DNA of 64,000 bases from Primulina eburnea (GCF_022965805.1 NC_133114.1:2688761-2752760); one strand, 5' to 3'. Counted from the first letter of the stretch, positions 32,720 to 44,176 are shown. The notes: a model not told the origin generated them from the sequence alone. Numbers and translations are program-made.

Positions 32720-32902
32720 GAGAAAAACTTGTGTGAGACAGTCTCACGGGTCGTATTTTGTGAGACGGATCTTTATTTGGATAATCCATGAAAAAGTATT
32801 AACTTTTATGCTAAGAGTATTATTTTTTTATTGTGAATATGAGTAGGGTTGACCCGTCTCACAGATTGAGATCCGTGAAACGGTCTCACATGATGCCTAC
32901 TC
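32720..32902 (+). mobile_element. MITE copy D, 9-bp TSD ATTATATAA
   Basis: 183 bp, GAGAAAAACTTGTGTGAGAC start and GATGCCTACTC end, with gtgaga..tctcac palindromes at both ends. ATTATATAA occurs at 32711-32719 and 32903-32911. It lies about 350 bp upstream of the LecRK2 start. Confidence 0.82.
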
Positions 32903-33114
32903 ATTATATAATTATTAGAGATGTCACTTTATTTTGATAAAATATAGTTTTATCACGATTTTACATAAAGTTGGGTATATTCAACATATAGATTTAATGA
33001 CTTTTTTAAAATTTTAGATTTTCATGGATTTAATAGATTTATATTTACTTTTATAAACTTTAAAAGATTCTTAAACAAAAATCTATCTTACAAAATATTT
33101 ATTCTTTACTTAAT

Positions 33115-33260
33115 GGGTTTTTTTAAATAATTTAATTTTAAAAAATTAATTCAAAAATAATTTAAAAAAAATTGAAAGAATACTGCAATCCGCGCTTAGT
33201 AAGCGCGGACGGTGCTCCACGTGAGCATCCGCGCTTACCAAGCGCGGACGCTCCATGTGA
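33115..33260 (+). repeat. MULE left terminal inverted repeat with two hairpins
   Basis: An AT-rich outer part (33115-33175) matches the right end inverted. Next come two perfect hairpins, TCCGCGCTTAGTAAGCGCGG (about 33189) and a second with loop CC (about 33228). Similar GC-rich palindromes occur at the other end. Confidence 0.85.
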
Positions 33261-33428
33261 CGCCATTCCATTCGACCAACACTTATCTGAATGGATTCCT
33301 TCTTCTTTCCTCCTCTTCTTCTTTCCTCCTCTTTTCTTTTCCGTCTCATTTTTGCATTTCTCAGTTTCTCATTTCCTCACCAAAAATTTTTTGAGACGAA
33401 GTTGAGAAGATCTACAACATAGTTCAGA

Positions 33429-35460
33429 ATGGCAGATAATCGAAATCCAGAAGATCTCAGTGTCCTCTATTTACAAGCCACACATATATCATCAAAAGTT
33501 TCTTCCTTAACCGTTGATGATATTGTCAAAGTGAAGAGGTCAACAATTTGATTTGGAAGTTATTTACTGATAATTACTTACATAGTCGTGTACTGACATA
33601 TTTAAATCACATTGGTTTTTATGGAGTTTTAGAATGTGGCTCACAAGTTTATGATAATCATTTGATTATTGTGCTTGTTGAACGTTGGCGACGCGAGACA
33701 CACACGTTTCATTTTACATGTGGTGAAGCAACAATCACGTTACAAGATGTTTCAATAATTTGGGGTCTAACAATTGATGATGAAGCAGTAACTAGAGTAG
33801 ATGTGTCACATAAAGTTGAGAAATGACAACACATATGTTTAGATATGTTGGGATTTTTGCCAGCATCAAAACATTTGAAAGGTGGTCATCTGTCTATGAC
33901 TGCACTACACGATCATTGCATGTCTAACCTTGTTAATGATGATGCTTCAGAAGTAGATGTTGTGAAATTTACCTGTTGTGTTGCGTTAATGATTATTGGA
34001 TGAATAATGTTCCCTGACTATCAAGGAGGGTCTGCTAGACTAATATTTTTGCAGCTGCTACGAGATGTTGATAACGTGAAGTCTTATAGTTGGGGTAGTG
34101 CAGTTTTAGCATTTCTATACCGTGAGTTTGATAACACGTCACGTATAGAGAAGAATACATGGCTGGACCTTTATATATCCTGCAGGTTTCATTAATGTGA
34201 TGTGATTATTTAACACATTTTTTTGTTAAATTTGTCGACCAATTTTTATTATTATAAGCAGATATGGGCATGAAGCATGATTAAATGTGTTAACCCCGAT
34301 CGAGATGGTTAACATTAGTTGTACCTCCCGTTGATACGGATGCTTTTATTCCAGTTTCTCCATATGGTGCTTAGTAATATTTAAAAATTATTCTCGTAAT
34401 ATCATATATATCTTGTATATTTTAGTGACATATAATATATTTTTTATAATTGTAGGTGAAAATTTGGATTTTAGTTACACACATTCGCCTACACATTCTG
34501 TAAGAATTATAAAGGATTCTCTAGATCGTATGAATAATAATGAGGTATTATAGAATTTTAATATTTAATAGTGATTAAATTATACTATTTAACATATTGA
34601 ATATTTAATTTTAACATATTTATATTTTACAGTTTAATTGGATCGTTTACCAGAAGAATGACATAGATGTGAAGACGATTATTGATTCATACGACAACAA
34701 TATATGGTGATGTGTTTGTCCTCTTATATGCTTTGACATCGTGGAGATGCATCGTCCTAATCGGGTCATGCGAAAATTTCGAAGACGTCACAATTCCAGG
34801 GTCTACCGTCGACAATGACGATATGCATAATATCATGAGAATATGACATCGAAACACCGATTAGAAATATTATCATAGAAATTCAATTGAGTTGTGGAAT
34901 AATAGGCTGAGATATGTTTCTAAAGGGGTGCGACACGGGCAATCGATGTAACTGACGAAGACTACTTCCAATGGTATAATCGAATAACTGTACGCACCAT
35001 ATCACCTGAAGTTACTGTCGTTGGTTTTCAACCACATCCGTACAATACTTTAGTTGGACAATTTAATGTTCCACAAAATTTCAGTACGCCTTCTCTTTTT
35101 TCGCATCAGTCATCAATCGGGTGGAGAAGTGACATGGTTAGGCAATTAAGTAAGTTCTACTATTTTTACAACAGCTGAATTGAATATTGCAGGAACCTCT
35201 ATTACTCAACCTAGTTTTTTCAGTGATTCAGGGTTTGCTGACTTTCGTTTGTTTGGTCAGCCGGATTTTCAGACTCCTTATTGGTCGAACACACATAGTT
35301 TTACGAATTTTCTTAATGTTGGACCTCAGCATATTGTGCATGACACTCGACCATAGAGGAATGTTATTTCACCTATCACTTATCCAGGTTACTCAAATGA
35401 GGAAAATCCTGAAAATGTAGGATTGCGTAGAGGAACGGGAAGACGCAATCCACTTGATTG
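33429..35460 (+). pseudogene. Plant mobile domain (MAIN-like) gene, decayed
   Basis: Starts at ATG 33429 with LSVLYLQATHISSKV. After a frameshift near 33540 it reads LIIVLVERWRRETHTFHF, GEATITLQDVSIIWGLTID, then FPDYQG, YSWGSAVLAFLYREFD and MAGPLYILQ, the ordered PMD motifs. An intron seems preserved: ..CTGCAG/GT at about 34183 to ..AAGCAG/ATATGGGCATGA at about 34261, resuming IWA(W)E. Later fragments (VEMHRPNRVMRKF; RRNPLDCGT) are the domain end and C-terminal tail. In-frame stops at 33826 and near 34003 confirm decay. Free PMD proteins act in the nucleus in silencing and gene expression; this is the transposon-borne type. Confidence 0.85.
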
Positions 35461-36072
35461 TGGAACATGGAGCCATTTGTATCATTTTAATATGACGATG
35501 ACTCTTATACTTAATTATAACTATATAATTTCTATTGCTGTAAAGTTTGCATTGTTGCATAGTCTAAATTGTATTATCTATACAAATTGTTTCTATCGAT
35601 CGAAATATATCACAACAAAGAAACATAGTTAAACCATAACGAAATTCAATAATAAAAACATACACCTCAACTCATCGTGTCATAAAAAACACATGATCCA
35701 TAATATTATTTCATAACGAACATTAAACGAAAGGATAAGATGCCAAATCAGAAAAGGCATCAGGACTCGCTGTCCACGCCTGACAGCTCAACCTCCTCAT
35801 CATCATCGTACTCAAAATCATCCTCGACCGGTCGATGTGAAAATGCTGGGGGGTGGAAATGGCTCTTCGGAGGCGCTAGTCGCAGGGAAGCGCTGCGCAA
35901 GCACACAATGATAATCATGCACGTAATCAAACTTCTCGCGTGTTATCTGCCACTGCTTGCGTGTTACCTGCCACTGTCTCCTCATCATTCGCTCTAGGTC
36001 ATCAAGACGCTGGTGTGCGGTCTATCCCCTCTCTGCACGTGCCTGTCCTGCGTGTCGTGCCTGTCTGGCGGG

Positions 36073-36942
36073 CTATGGCTGTGCTCCACTCCCTGAACCC
36101 TCGCTTGGACCACTCTCAATCTGCCGCCGTCTTTTATCTCTCGGCATCTTTCCATAAATTAAAATATCGCCTTTCTTGTGCAAGACTGGCTCACTATCAT
36201 CCCATATAACCTCACCTAGGCGGCAGAGCTCCGTGATGGTCGAAGAATGGGGCATGCTAACTGTGGATGTGCCCCGTGCCGCCTGCAGAATCGAATTCAT
36301 AATCACCTGACCTGCATCCACTTTCTTCCCGATGATGATGCAATACACCAATACTGCTTTCTTTTTTGTGACATCAGAAACATGACCAGATGGCATCAAT
36401 CGCGCTGCGACAAAATGGTACCAGTTATATGCCTCCCTACTCATGCATGTCGCAGGAAATGTGACCGGAGCTCGCTGATTATTTAGCTTCCAAACCGTGC
36501 CCGGGTCACAAAGTGTGTTGATTATCGTCTCATAGGGATAAGGCTCTCTCATAAATCTCGTGTAATCGTCGTTTTCGTAGTCAGCCATGGAGCACAATGA
36601 GTTAATAGTCCTGCTGTCAAAGGCAACCATCTGCCCCCTTACTCTCACGTGATTGTCCTTATGCCTAACCATCAAGTTAGCGTAGAATCCCCGGACAACT
36701 GACATCACAGCATCTGGTGGTGGCTTCACAAATTCAGCCCAATGTAAATGCTGAGCCAGATTTAATGTGTCACAACCCTGGACGCTCTGATCCATCCTTG
36801 TTTATCCCTGCATGTTTTTCTCTAGTAATTTAGTATAATATTCAGCCGCAAATGTATCCCAAAGACGTCGTCTATCAAAACCAGCATGAGACAACTGACC
36901 ATCCTCAGAATCAACTTTCATGCTTTTCTTCCTCGGCGGCAT
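36073..36942 (-). pseudogene. Putative plant transposon protein (PTP-domain) gene
   Basis: From ATG 36942 (MPPRKKSMKVDSEDG..) the frame runs to 36073, about 290 codons, with one in-frame TAA at 36802-36804. After the stop it continues MDQSVQ.. with VVRGFYANLM, VRVRGQMVAFDSRTINSL, NWYHFVAARLMPS and a basic tail PRDKRRRQ. This pattern resembles the 'putative plant transposon protein' domain common in transposon-derived ORFs; its biochemical role is unknown. It lies within the MULE. Translation from the second Met (36795) would give an intact 240-residue product, so activity is not excluded. Confidence 0.6.
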
Positions 36943-37317
36943 GTTTGAAATCACGCTAATAACCTAGAACTTGTCAGAAACGAAAAAATAGCAAACACAT
37001 AAATCTCCCTACTATGTACAAGGCAAAAATCCGCCTATTACTAAGAACTACCTAATTGAAGCATTATATCGAACATGTTATATGCACAAACTCTATAACA
37101 TTGTTAATTCAAAAGTTGACATGAAATTGATGAATGATTCATAACACGAATAATGTTACCCTATGTTAGAACCGAAATTGTATTTCACTTCGACCGGTAG
37201 GGACTTGTGGAAGTCGATTTTTTTAGTGTGAAGAGAGGAGAAAGTGGGAGGATTTGGTGATGTTAAAGGAGGAGGAATGAGGGTGGGGGAAGGAATTTTT
37301 TTTAAAAAATATGTGAT

Positions 37318-37470
37318 CTAGCGCCGAGGCGGTGCATATGTAGCGCCACGGCGCTAGATCTTCGGGAGACAAGCGCCGAGGCGCTTAAACATTAGCGCCG
37401 AGGCGCCAGATTTGCGCAAATCTGGCGCCGAGGATCTTAGGTATTAGCGTTGCAGCGCTATGACTTTTTT
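37318..37470. repeat. Cluster of GC-rich palindromes inside the MULE
   Basis: Several overlapping inverted repeats built from AGCGCC and GGCGCT: agcgccgaggcg..cggcgcta, aagcgccgaggcgctt, ctggcgccgag paired with gccgaggcgccag around a gatttgcgcaaatc centre, and tagcgttgcagcgcta. The surrounding DNA is AT-rich. The style resembles the hairpins in the MULE termini but the sequence differs. It may be a terminus of another nested element or a regulatory hairpin cluster. Confidence 0.6.
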
Positions 37471-37604
37471 TAAAAAAAATTCTACGACAACGCGCTGAAT
37501 AATCGGAAATTTTTTTCAACTCTTTTTTTGTTAACAAATAAGTTGCTTACATATCAGACGTTAATACAAATTTAAAAAAGACTTCAGCATTGTTGTCTCT
37601 CTCT

Positions 37605-37764
37605 TTAACCCGGTGTGTCCATCTCATTTCTAATTCGAGTTGTTCTATCTCTACCAACTCTTCTTCTTTCACGTCTAACCGGGTTGTGGTGCAACTCGAA
37701 AGTCGGAGGATCTCAGTATCGCTCATCTGCAAGAGGTTGAAATCTGCCCTCATATGTTGTTAAG
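37605..37764 (-). pseudogene. MULE transposase, C-terminal piece
   Basis: The minus strand reads TTYEGRFQPLADERY-stop-DPPTFELHH..RRERRRVGRDRTTRIRNEMD, the usual C-terminal tail after the SWIM zinc finger of MuDR-type transposases. It is separated from the rest of the gene (47497-49908) by the Copia at 37765-47496. Joining conceptually at the insertion leaves the frame off by one. Confidence 0.7.
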
Positions 37765-38704
37765 TGTTGGAAACTTAATTCCGGTGCTTTGACAAAAGAT
37801 GAACCAACTGAACTAAGCAACTGAACTGATCAACTGAACACGTCATCAGCTGAATTCAGTTAACTGATTGATACAACTGAAGTTCATTCTCGTCAACTGA
37901 TTCTTTACCAGCTGATTTCTCAGCTGTACACGTCATCAGTTGAAAGCGACAATCGACAAATAGTACAACTACCTGCAACTGGTAGTGGAACGCCGCATTT
38001 CAGAAAAGCAGTGTACGAATGTCAGAGTATATCGACGTGACAATCAACGGTTAGAATATTCAAATATCTTTTAATGTTACCGTTGAGAGAAGCCTATAAA
38101 TAGTCAAAGACAGCAACTAAAGAACGACCGACTTTCAGTTATCTCATTTTACTTGCTGTCACGCTGCAAAAATATCTACTTGAATCAAAGCTCACATTTA
38201 TCAGTTATATCAGTAGTACTCAAGACTATATTCTCGAGCTTACATAGCACTCTGTAATCGTTGATAGATTTTCTAAGTTGTGCTAAGATCAGTTACGATC
38301 TGTAAAAGTGTTGTATACTAAGAGTTTCAGTTTTGGCAAAGTGATAAGTCCAAACTGAAGTGGGTCAGTGCAGTATCTTGTATTTGATCAAAGTCTTTTA
38401 GTGAATATCCTATCTTCGTGATAGAAGGGGTGACGTAGGAGTTATTCAAGTCTCCGAACATCCAGAAACAAATTGTGTTATCTTTACTTCAGTCGTTAAT
38501 TTTCAGTTAGATACTCTATCTTTCAGTCAGTTTATTTTCCGCAACTGTTTTGTTCAGTTTAACTGATTGTCATTGACCGACGGGATATTTAGTATCAGTT
38601 TGTAACATAACTGAACTTATATTGTCAAAGAATACTTAAATTCGAGAAGTGTTTATTCAACCCCCCCTTCTAAACACTCTTTAGTAGTTTAACCGATCCT
38701 TTCA
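37765..38704 (+). repeat. Sirevirus-like LTR, 940 bp
   Basis: TGTTGGAAAC start, CCTTTCA end, primer site 2 bp downstream. Inverted CAACGGTTA (38045-38053) and ACCGTTG (38079-38085) lie just upstream of the TATA box (38095-38102). The conserved hairpin plus TGACGTAGG block is at 38407-38470. Confidence 0.92.
38045..38102 (+). promoter_or_regulatory. LTR core promoter: inverted AACGG motifs and TATAAATA
   Basis: CAACGGTTA, 25 bases, ACCGTTG, 9 bases, TATAAATA. The same layout occurs at 411-480, 39300-39362 and, with different spacing, in the non-autonomous LTRs (60726-60815, 62821-62910) and inverted at 13653-13699 and 55453-55493. AACGG is the core of MSA elements bound by three-repeat MYB proteins; binding here is inference. 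Confidence 0.6.
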
Positions 38705-38761
38705 AGTGGTATCAGAGCAGTTATATCTCGTCTCAGAATATCTATACTCAAATTGTTCATT

Positions 38762-39016
38762 ATGTCTTCATTCAACAAGATTCCTATGTTCTCTAGAGAA
38801 GACTTCGATGATTGGAAGATCATGATGCAGGCTCACCTAGCTGCACAAGATGATTATATATGGTACGTTATAACTGACAGACCCATGAAGATTTTGAAAG
38901 AAAACACAGCTGTTGCCATTACTGATGGGGCACCTCATCGTATAGAAAAGCCCAGAGAAGAATGGACCACAGAGGATAAAAGAAAAGCCAACTTGGATAA
39001 TGTGGCAAAGGATATA
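38762..39016 (+). pseudogene. Sirevirus Gag N-terminus, cut by second LTR
   Basis: Starts MSSFNKIPMFSREDFDDWKI and stays open for 85 codons until the LTR at 39017. It matches the gag start at 40029 almost exactly but lacks that copy's two stops. It ends after GTGGCAAAGGATAT, the point where the second copy reads on into LYKTLDKV. Confidence 0.85.
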
Positions 39017-39970
39017 TGTTGAAAACTTAATTCCGGTGTTTAGACAAAAAGACTTACCAACTGAACTAAGCAACTGAACTGATCATCAACTGAACACGTC
39101 ATCTGTTGAACTCAGTTAACTGATCGACACAACTGAAGTTCATTCTCATCAAATGATTCTTTACCAGCTGATCTCTCAGCTGTACACGTCATCAGTTGAA
39201 AGCGACAACCGACAAAATAGTACATATACCTGCAACTAGTAGTGGAACGCCGCATTATAAAATGAACAGTGTACGACTGTCAGAGTATATCGACGTGGCA
39301 ATCAACGGTTAGAATATTCAAACATTCTTTAATGTTACCGTTGAGAGGAGAGCCTATAAATAGTCGAAGGCAGCAATTGAAGAAACACCCGACTTTCAGT
39401 TATCTCATTTTACTTGTTGTTATGCTGCAACAATATCTACTCACAATCAGAAATCAAAGCTCACGCTTATCAATTATATCAGTAGTATTCAAGACTACAC
39501 TCTCGAGCTTACATAGCACTTTGTAATCTTTGATAGATTTTCTAAGTTGTGCTAAGATCAGTTACGATCTGTAAAAGTGTTGTATACTAAGAGTTTCAGT
39601 TTTGGCAAAGTGATAAGTCCAAACTGAAGTGGGTCAGTACAGTGTCGTGTATTTGATCAAAGTCTTTTAGTGGATATCCTATCTTCGTGATAGAAGGGTG
39701 ACGTAGAAGTTATTCAAGTCTCCGAACTTCCAGAAACATATTGTGTTACCTTTACTTCAATCATTATTTTTCAGTTAGATACTCTATCTTTCAGTCGGTT
39801 TATTTTCCGCAACTGTTTTGCTCAGTTTAACTGATTTTCATTGACCGACGAGATATTTAGTTTCAGTTTGTAACATAACTGAACTTATATTGTCGACGAA
39901 TACTTAAATTCGATAAGTGTTTATTCAACCCCCTTCTAAACATTCGTTAGTCGTTTAACCGATCCTTTCA
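39017..39970 (+). repeat. Second, internal Sirevirus-like LTR (954 bp)
   Basis: TGTTGAAAAC start and CCTTTCA end, followed by its own primer site. It has a TATA box at 39355-39362 and the hairpin block at 39675-39730, where one G is missing from the GGGG run. It lies inside the gag of the outer element. Confidence 0.9.
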
Positions 39971-40028
39971 AGTGGTATCAGAGCAGTTATATCTCGTCTC
40001 AGAATATCTATACTCAAATTGTTCCTTA

Positions 40029-41155
40029 TGTCTTCATTCAACAAGATTCATATGTTCTATAGAGAAGACTTCGATGATTGGAAGATCAGAATGTAGGCTC
40101 ACCTAGCTGCACAAGATGATGATATGTGGTACGTTATAATTGACGGACCCATGAAGATTTTGAAAGCCAACACAGCTGTTGCCATTACTGATGGGGCACC
40201 TCATCGTATAGAAAAGCCCAGAGAATAATGGACCACAGAGGATAAAAGAAAAGCCAACTTGGATAATGTGGCAAAGGATATACTATACAAGACGCTGGAT
40301 AAAGTAACTTTCAGCAAAATCAAAATGTGCAAGACATCCAAAGAGATTTGGAAAAAGCTGATCTAGCTTTGCGAAGGGAATGAACAAACCAAAGAAAACA
40401 AAATTTATATTGCTGTTCAGAAGTTTGACAATATCAAAATGAGAGTTGGTGAAACGATGCATGATTATGATGAAAGAACCAGCTACATCATCAATGAACT
40501 AAATGCACTTGGAAAAGTGTACTCAAACAAAGAAGTTGCATTGAAGATAATCAAAGGTCTTCCAAAAGAGTGGGATGTGAAGACCATGGCAATGAGGGAA
40601 TCCAAGGATCTGAACAAAGTTGAGCTTCATGACCTATTTGCTGATTTGAAAGCCTACGAGTTTGAGCTGCAAACTCGAGAAGGAGAATCTCCTACTCCAG
40701 CAGTCACAACTGCCTTAGCTGCTGTTAGAACAGAACCAACTAGTTCAGTTTAAAAAGCTGCTGATCAACTAAGCAATGATGTCATGTCATTGTTCATCAA
40801 AAAATTTGGAAGATTTATGAGGAAAAACCAAGGAAACTTTCAAAATAGATATCAAAGAATCAATTCCAAGGAAGAATCAAACGCTTGCTACAACTATGGC
40901 AAACCAGGTCACTTCATTTCTGACTGTACCAAACCAAAAAAAGACAGTCAAGGCTCAACTGAAAGAAGAAAGAAACCATTTGAGCACAGAAAGAGGTCCA
41001 AAGATGATAAGAAGTTCTCCAGGAAGAAGCATGAAGTACTCTTGGCTGAAGAGAGCAAATCAAAGTGGGCAGACACTGACAGCGAGGAGTCAGAACCAGA
41101 AACTTCATGCAGTTCTAGTGACAATGAAGAAGACCAATTTCATCAATCCTTGTAG
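40029..41155 (+). pseudogene. Sirevirus-like Gag with several stops
   Basis: Starts MSSFNKIHMF. In-frame stops occur at about 40095, 40227, 40365 and 40751. The middle part is long and clear (MRVGETMHDYDERTSYI, ALKIIKGLPKEWDVKTMAM, DLNKVELHDLFADLKAYEFE). The zinc knuckle reads CYNYGKPGHFISDC: the second Cys is replaced by Tyr, which would abolish the CCHC finger. The C-terminus is basic, then acidic/Ser-rich. Confidence 0.85.
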
Positions 41156-41274
41156 GGTCTCTTTGAACTTCCTTAGCCGTCCTTTGAACGCCATGCCCGG
41201 TCAGATTCACATCAGGACTAATCAACTTTGAACCCAAATAGAAAAAAGGTACCAGAATCTTATCTTGTGTGTGA

Positions 41275-43565
41275 TTGCAGGTAACAGGTACAAGCATTGA
41301 ATCTATATGGTACTTGGATAGTGGATGTTCACGCCACATGACAGGAGATTCAAAGTTACTCTCTCAACTGGTTAAGTACACTGTACCAAACATCAGTTTT
41401 GGAGATAATTCTAAAGGTAAAACTGTGGGTAAGGGTAAGCTTATCCATGGTAACTTCACCATTAATGACGTTTTACTAGTTGAGAATCTCAAGTATAATC
41501 TGATCAGCATCAGTCAATTATGCGATAATGGATTCTCAGTTCAGTTTGACAAACATTCTTGTTCAGTCAAAATCTCAACTGAAGAGATCATCCTAACTGG
41601 CAAAAGGTGTGGAAACACTTATAAAGTCAGCTGAAATGATCAACCTTATGCACCAGTGTCTTTTATTGCTTCAAAATCCTCTAAAAACTGGTTGTGGCAT
41701 AAGTGATTAAACCACCTAAACTTCAAGTCTATTGCATATTTGAGTAACCACGATCTTGTTACTGATCTGCCCAAAATGGATTTTATCCAAGACAAAATTT
41801 GCTCAGCATGTCAGTTTGGTAAACAAATCAAATCTTCTTTTAAGAACAAGGGTCGTAAATCTTCTTCCCGATACTTAGAGCTGTTACAACTGAAACTGAA
41901 AACGTTCAGTTGCCCACAGAAGTAGTTGCTGATTCAGAAGCAATAAATGCTGAACTCGGATGGAAGAAATCACACCCTCCAGAGTTGGTAATAGGTAATC
42001 ATCTGATCCAGTAAGAACAAGAAATCAGATGCTCAATCTATTCATTCATTCAGCTTTCATGTCACAACTAGAACCCAAGAAGACTGATGAAGCTCTTGCT
42101 GATCCAAACTGGATATATGCAATACAAGAGGAGCTAAATCAGTTTATCCATAACAATGTCTGGAACTTTGTTCCAAGACCAATTTCAAAAACTGTTATAG
42201 GTACAAAATGGGTGTACAGGAAAAACTGAACGAAGATGGTTCAGTTGTACGTAACAAAGCAAGGCTAGTAGCACAAAGATATAGGCAGGAAGATGCACCA
42301 GTTGCAAGACTGGAGGCAATCAGAATATTCATTGCCTATGCTTCATACAAAAACTTCAAAGTCTATCAAATGGATGTAAAGAGTGCATTTCTGAATGGCC
42401 AGTTACAGGAAGAAGTCTACGTTGAACAACCTCCAGGTTTTATCAATCATCACCTTCCTGATCATGTTTACCATTTGAACAAAACCTTATATGGTCTTAA
42501 ACAGGCTCCAAGAGCTTGGTACGAAACTCTTTCAAAATTTCTAACTGATCACGATTTTTCTGTTGGATCAGTTGATAAGACATTGTTCAAATTTTCCAAG
42601 AATGATCATATTCGACTCGTTCAAATTTATGTTGATGACATTATTTTTGGGTCAATTAACCCCAAATTATGCAAGAAGTTTGCTAAGTTAATGCAGGCTA
42701 AGTTCGAAATGAGCATGATGGGTGAACTGATATTCTTTCTTGGATTACAAGTGAAGCAACTGGAGTCGGGTACCTTCATTAGTCAAACTAAATACACGAA
42801 AGAACTACTGAAGAAGTTTGGAATGGAATCATGTTCAGCTGCAAGTACTTCTATGAGCTCATCAGTAAAACTGGATACTGATCAAGGGAGAATATCAGTT
42901 GAGACGACACTTTACAAAGGTTTAATAGGTTCATTATTATACCTAACTGCTAGTCGTCCTGATATTGTATTTGTTGTATGCATGTGTTCTAGATTTCAAG
43001 CAAATCCTATGCAATCACACTTTGTAGCTGCCAAGCGTATTTTGAAATATCTTAAGGGCACACAAAATGTTGGGTTATGGTATTCTAAAGATTCATCTTT
43101 CAATTTATTTGGATATTCAGATGCAGATTATGCAGGATGTAAGCTTGATCGTAAAAGTACTAGTGGATCATGTCAGTTTCTAGGGGACAGACCGATCTCA
43201 TGGTTCAGCAAGAAGCAAACATCCATAGCAACTTCACAACTGAAGCAGAATATCTTGCTGCTGGAAGCTGCTGTGCTCAACTGCTCTGGATTCAGCAACA
43301 ACTGAGAGATTATGGAATTGATGCTAAAGAATCGCCAATATTTTGTGATAATACAAGTACAATTGCTATCACCTATAATCCAGTTATTCACTCCAGAACC
43401 AAGCAGATAGATGTCAGATTCATTAGAGATCATGCCCTGAAGAAGGACATCAGATTGGAATATGTCTCAACCGAGCAGCAAGCAGCTGATATCTTCACCA
43501 AACCACTGGCTGAGACTAAGTGTTCTCATTTTCGCAATATACTTGGATTAATTGATTTATCCTAA
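41275..43565 (+). pseudogene. Sirevirus-like pol without integrase
   Basis: Protease WYLDSGCSRHMTGD at about 41310. GAG-pre-integrase remnants (NWLWHK, CSACQFGKQIKSSF) run to about 41875. At about 41880 the sequence jumps to the linker before RT (LPTEVVADSEAI..WKKSHPPELVIG), so the whole integrase core is missing. RT follows: [23 protein letters not shown] and YVDDIIFGS near 42640. RNase H changes frame near 43230 ([13 protein letters not shown] then [14 protein letters not shown]) and ends ADIFTKPLAE..RNILGL at 43565. The equivalent element at 58531-64000 keeps part of integrase. Confidence 0.88.
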
Positions 43566-43703
43566 TCAGTTGTTATTGTTGTCTTGATTCTTAATTCATC
43601 TTTCAGCTTTACTGTCACTTACTGATTCTTCAGTTAGTTGTTTATTCATATGACTTTCAACTTATGAAAGAAAAACAAAGTTGCATCAAAATAAACATTT
43701 CAT

Positions 43704-44102
43704 TCAACAATAAATATTCGCTTCGATTACATTTTCATATTTTTCCTCTACATCGTCTATCCACATTCTCAACCAAACTGATAGAGCTGAGGAAGACGTC
43801 TTACAAAAGCTGTGAGAAGAAGCTATGCGATTAAGAATCTCCAGTTCCTTTTGAAGCATCAGCTGATAGATGTGACCCTCTTTAAATACGTCCACCCACA
43901 CAGCTATATTCAAGAGCTCCCACACTTCTGTCAACTGTGCCACCAGTCTGGGAGTGGTAGCCTCTCCAGAGTTATACAGGAACGCAAGCTCCTGTAATTT
44001 TTCCCATAAGGGAAGACTAGTGTAGAAGACTTCATCTTCGATAGCAGTCTTCCTAGCTTCCAGAGAAAATGGCGAAACACTCGAGCAACTCGCATCTGCC
44101 AT
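43704..44102 (-). CDS. Antisense additional ORF (132 residues), unknown function
   Basis: An intact frame from ATG 44102, opposite to gag-pol, in the pol-ORF3 spacer. The product is Leu- and Glu-rich (EKLQELAFLYNSGE, LVAQLTEVWELLN, LMLQKELEILNRI), mostly helical in character, with no signal peptide or membrane segment. A TATA box (CTATAAATAG on the minus strand) lies about 65-75 bp upstream. All sense ORFs of this element are broken but this one is not. Antisense additional ORFs are known in some plant Gypsy (Tat-type) elements; I do not recognise this family. Confidence 0.55.
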   Translation of the reverse strand: MADASCSSVSPFSLEARKTAIEDEVFYTSLPLWEKLQELAFLYNSGEATTPRLVAQLTEVWELLNIAVWVDVFKEGHIYQLMLQKELEILNRIASSHSFCKTSSSALSVWLRMWIDDVEEKYENVIEANIYC

Positions 44103-44166
44103 TTCTTTTGTCTTGTTTATTTTCTCTTTCTTTCACCAATATGACTGAAACTAACAATGTTATTTC

Positions 44167-44176
44167 TATTTATAGC
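44167..44176 (-). promoter_or_regulatory. TATA box for the antisense ORF
   Basis: CTATAAATAG on the minus strand, preceded by GTCTG. Its distance from the ATG at 44102 leaves room for a 5' UTR of about 35-40 bases. Assignment as a promoter is inference. Confidence 0.5.

Noticed and set aside
35940..36209. Small plus-strand frames near the PTP gene
   Set aside because: They overlap the PTP gene antisense or its 3' flank with no similarity or start context.
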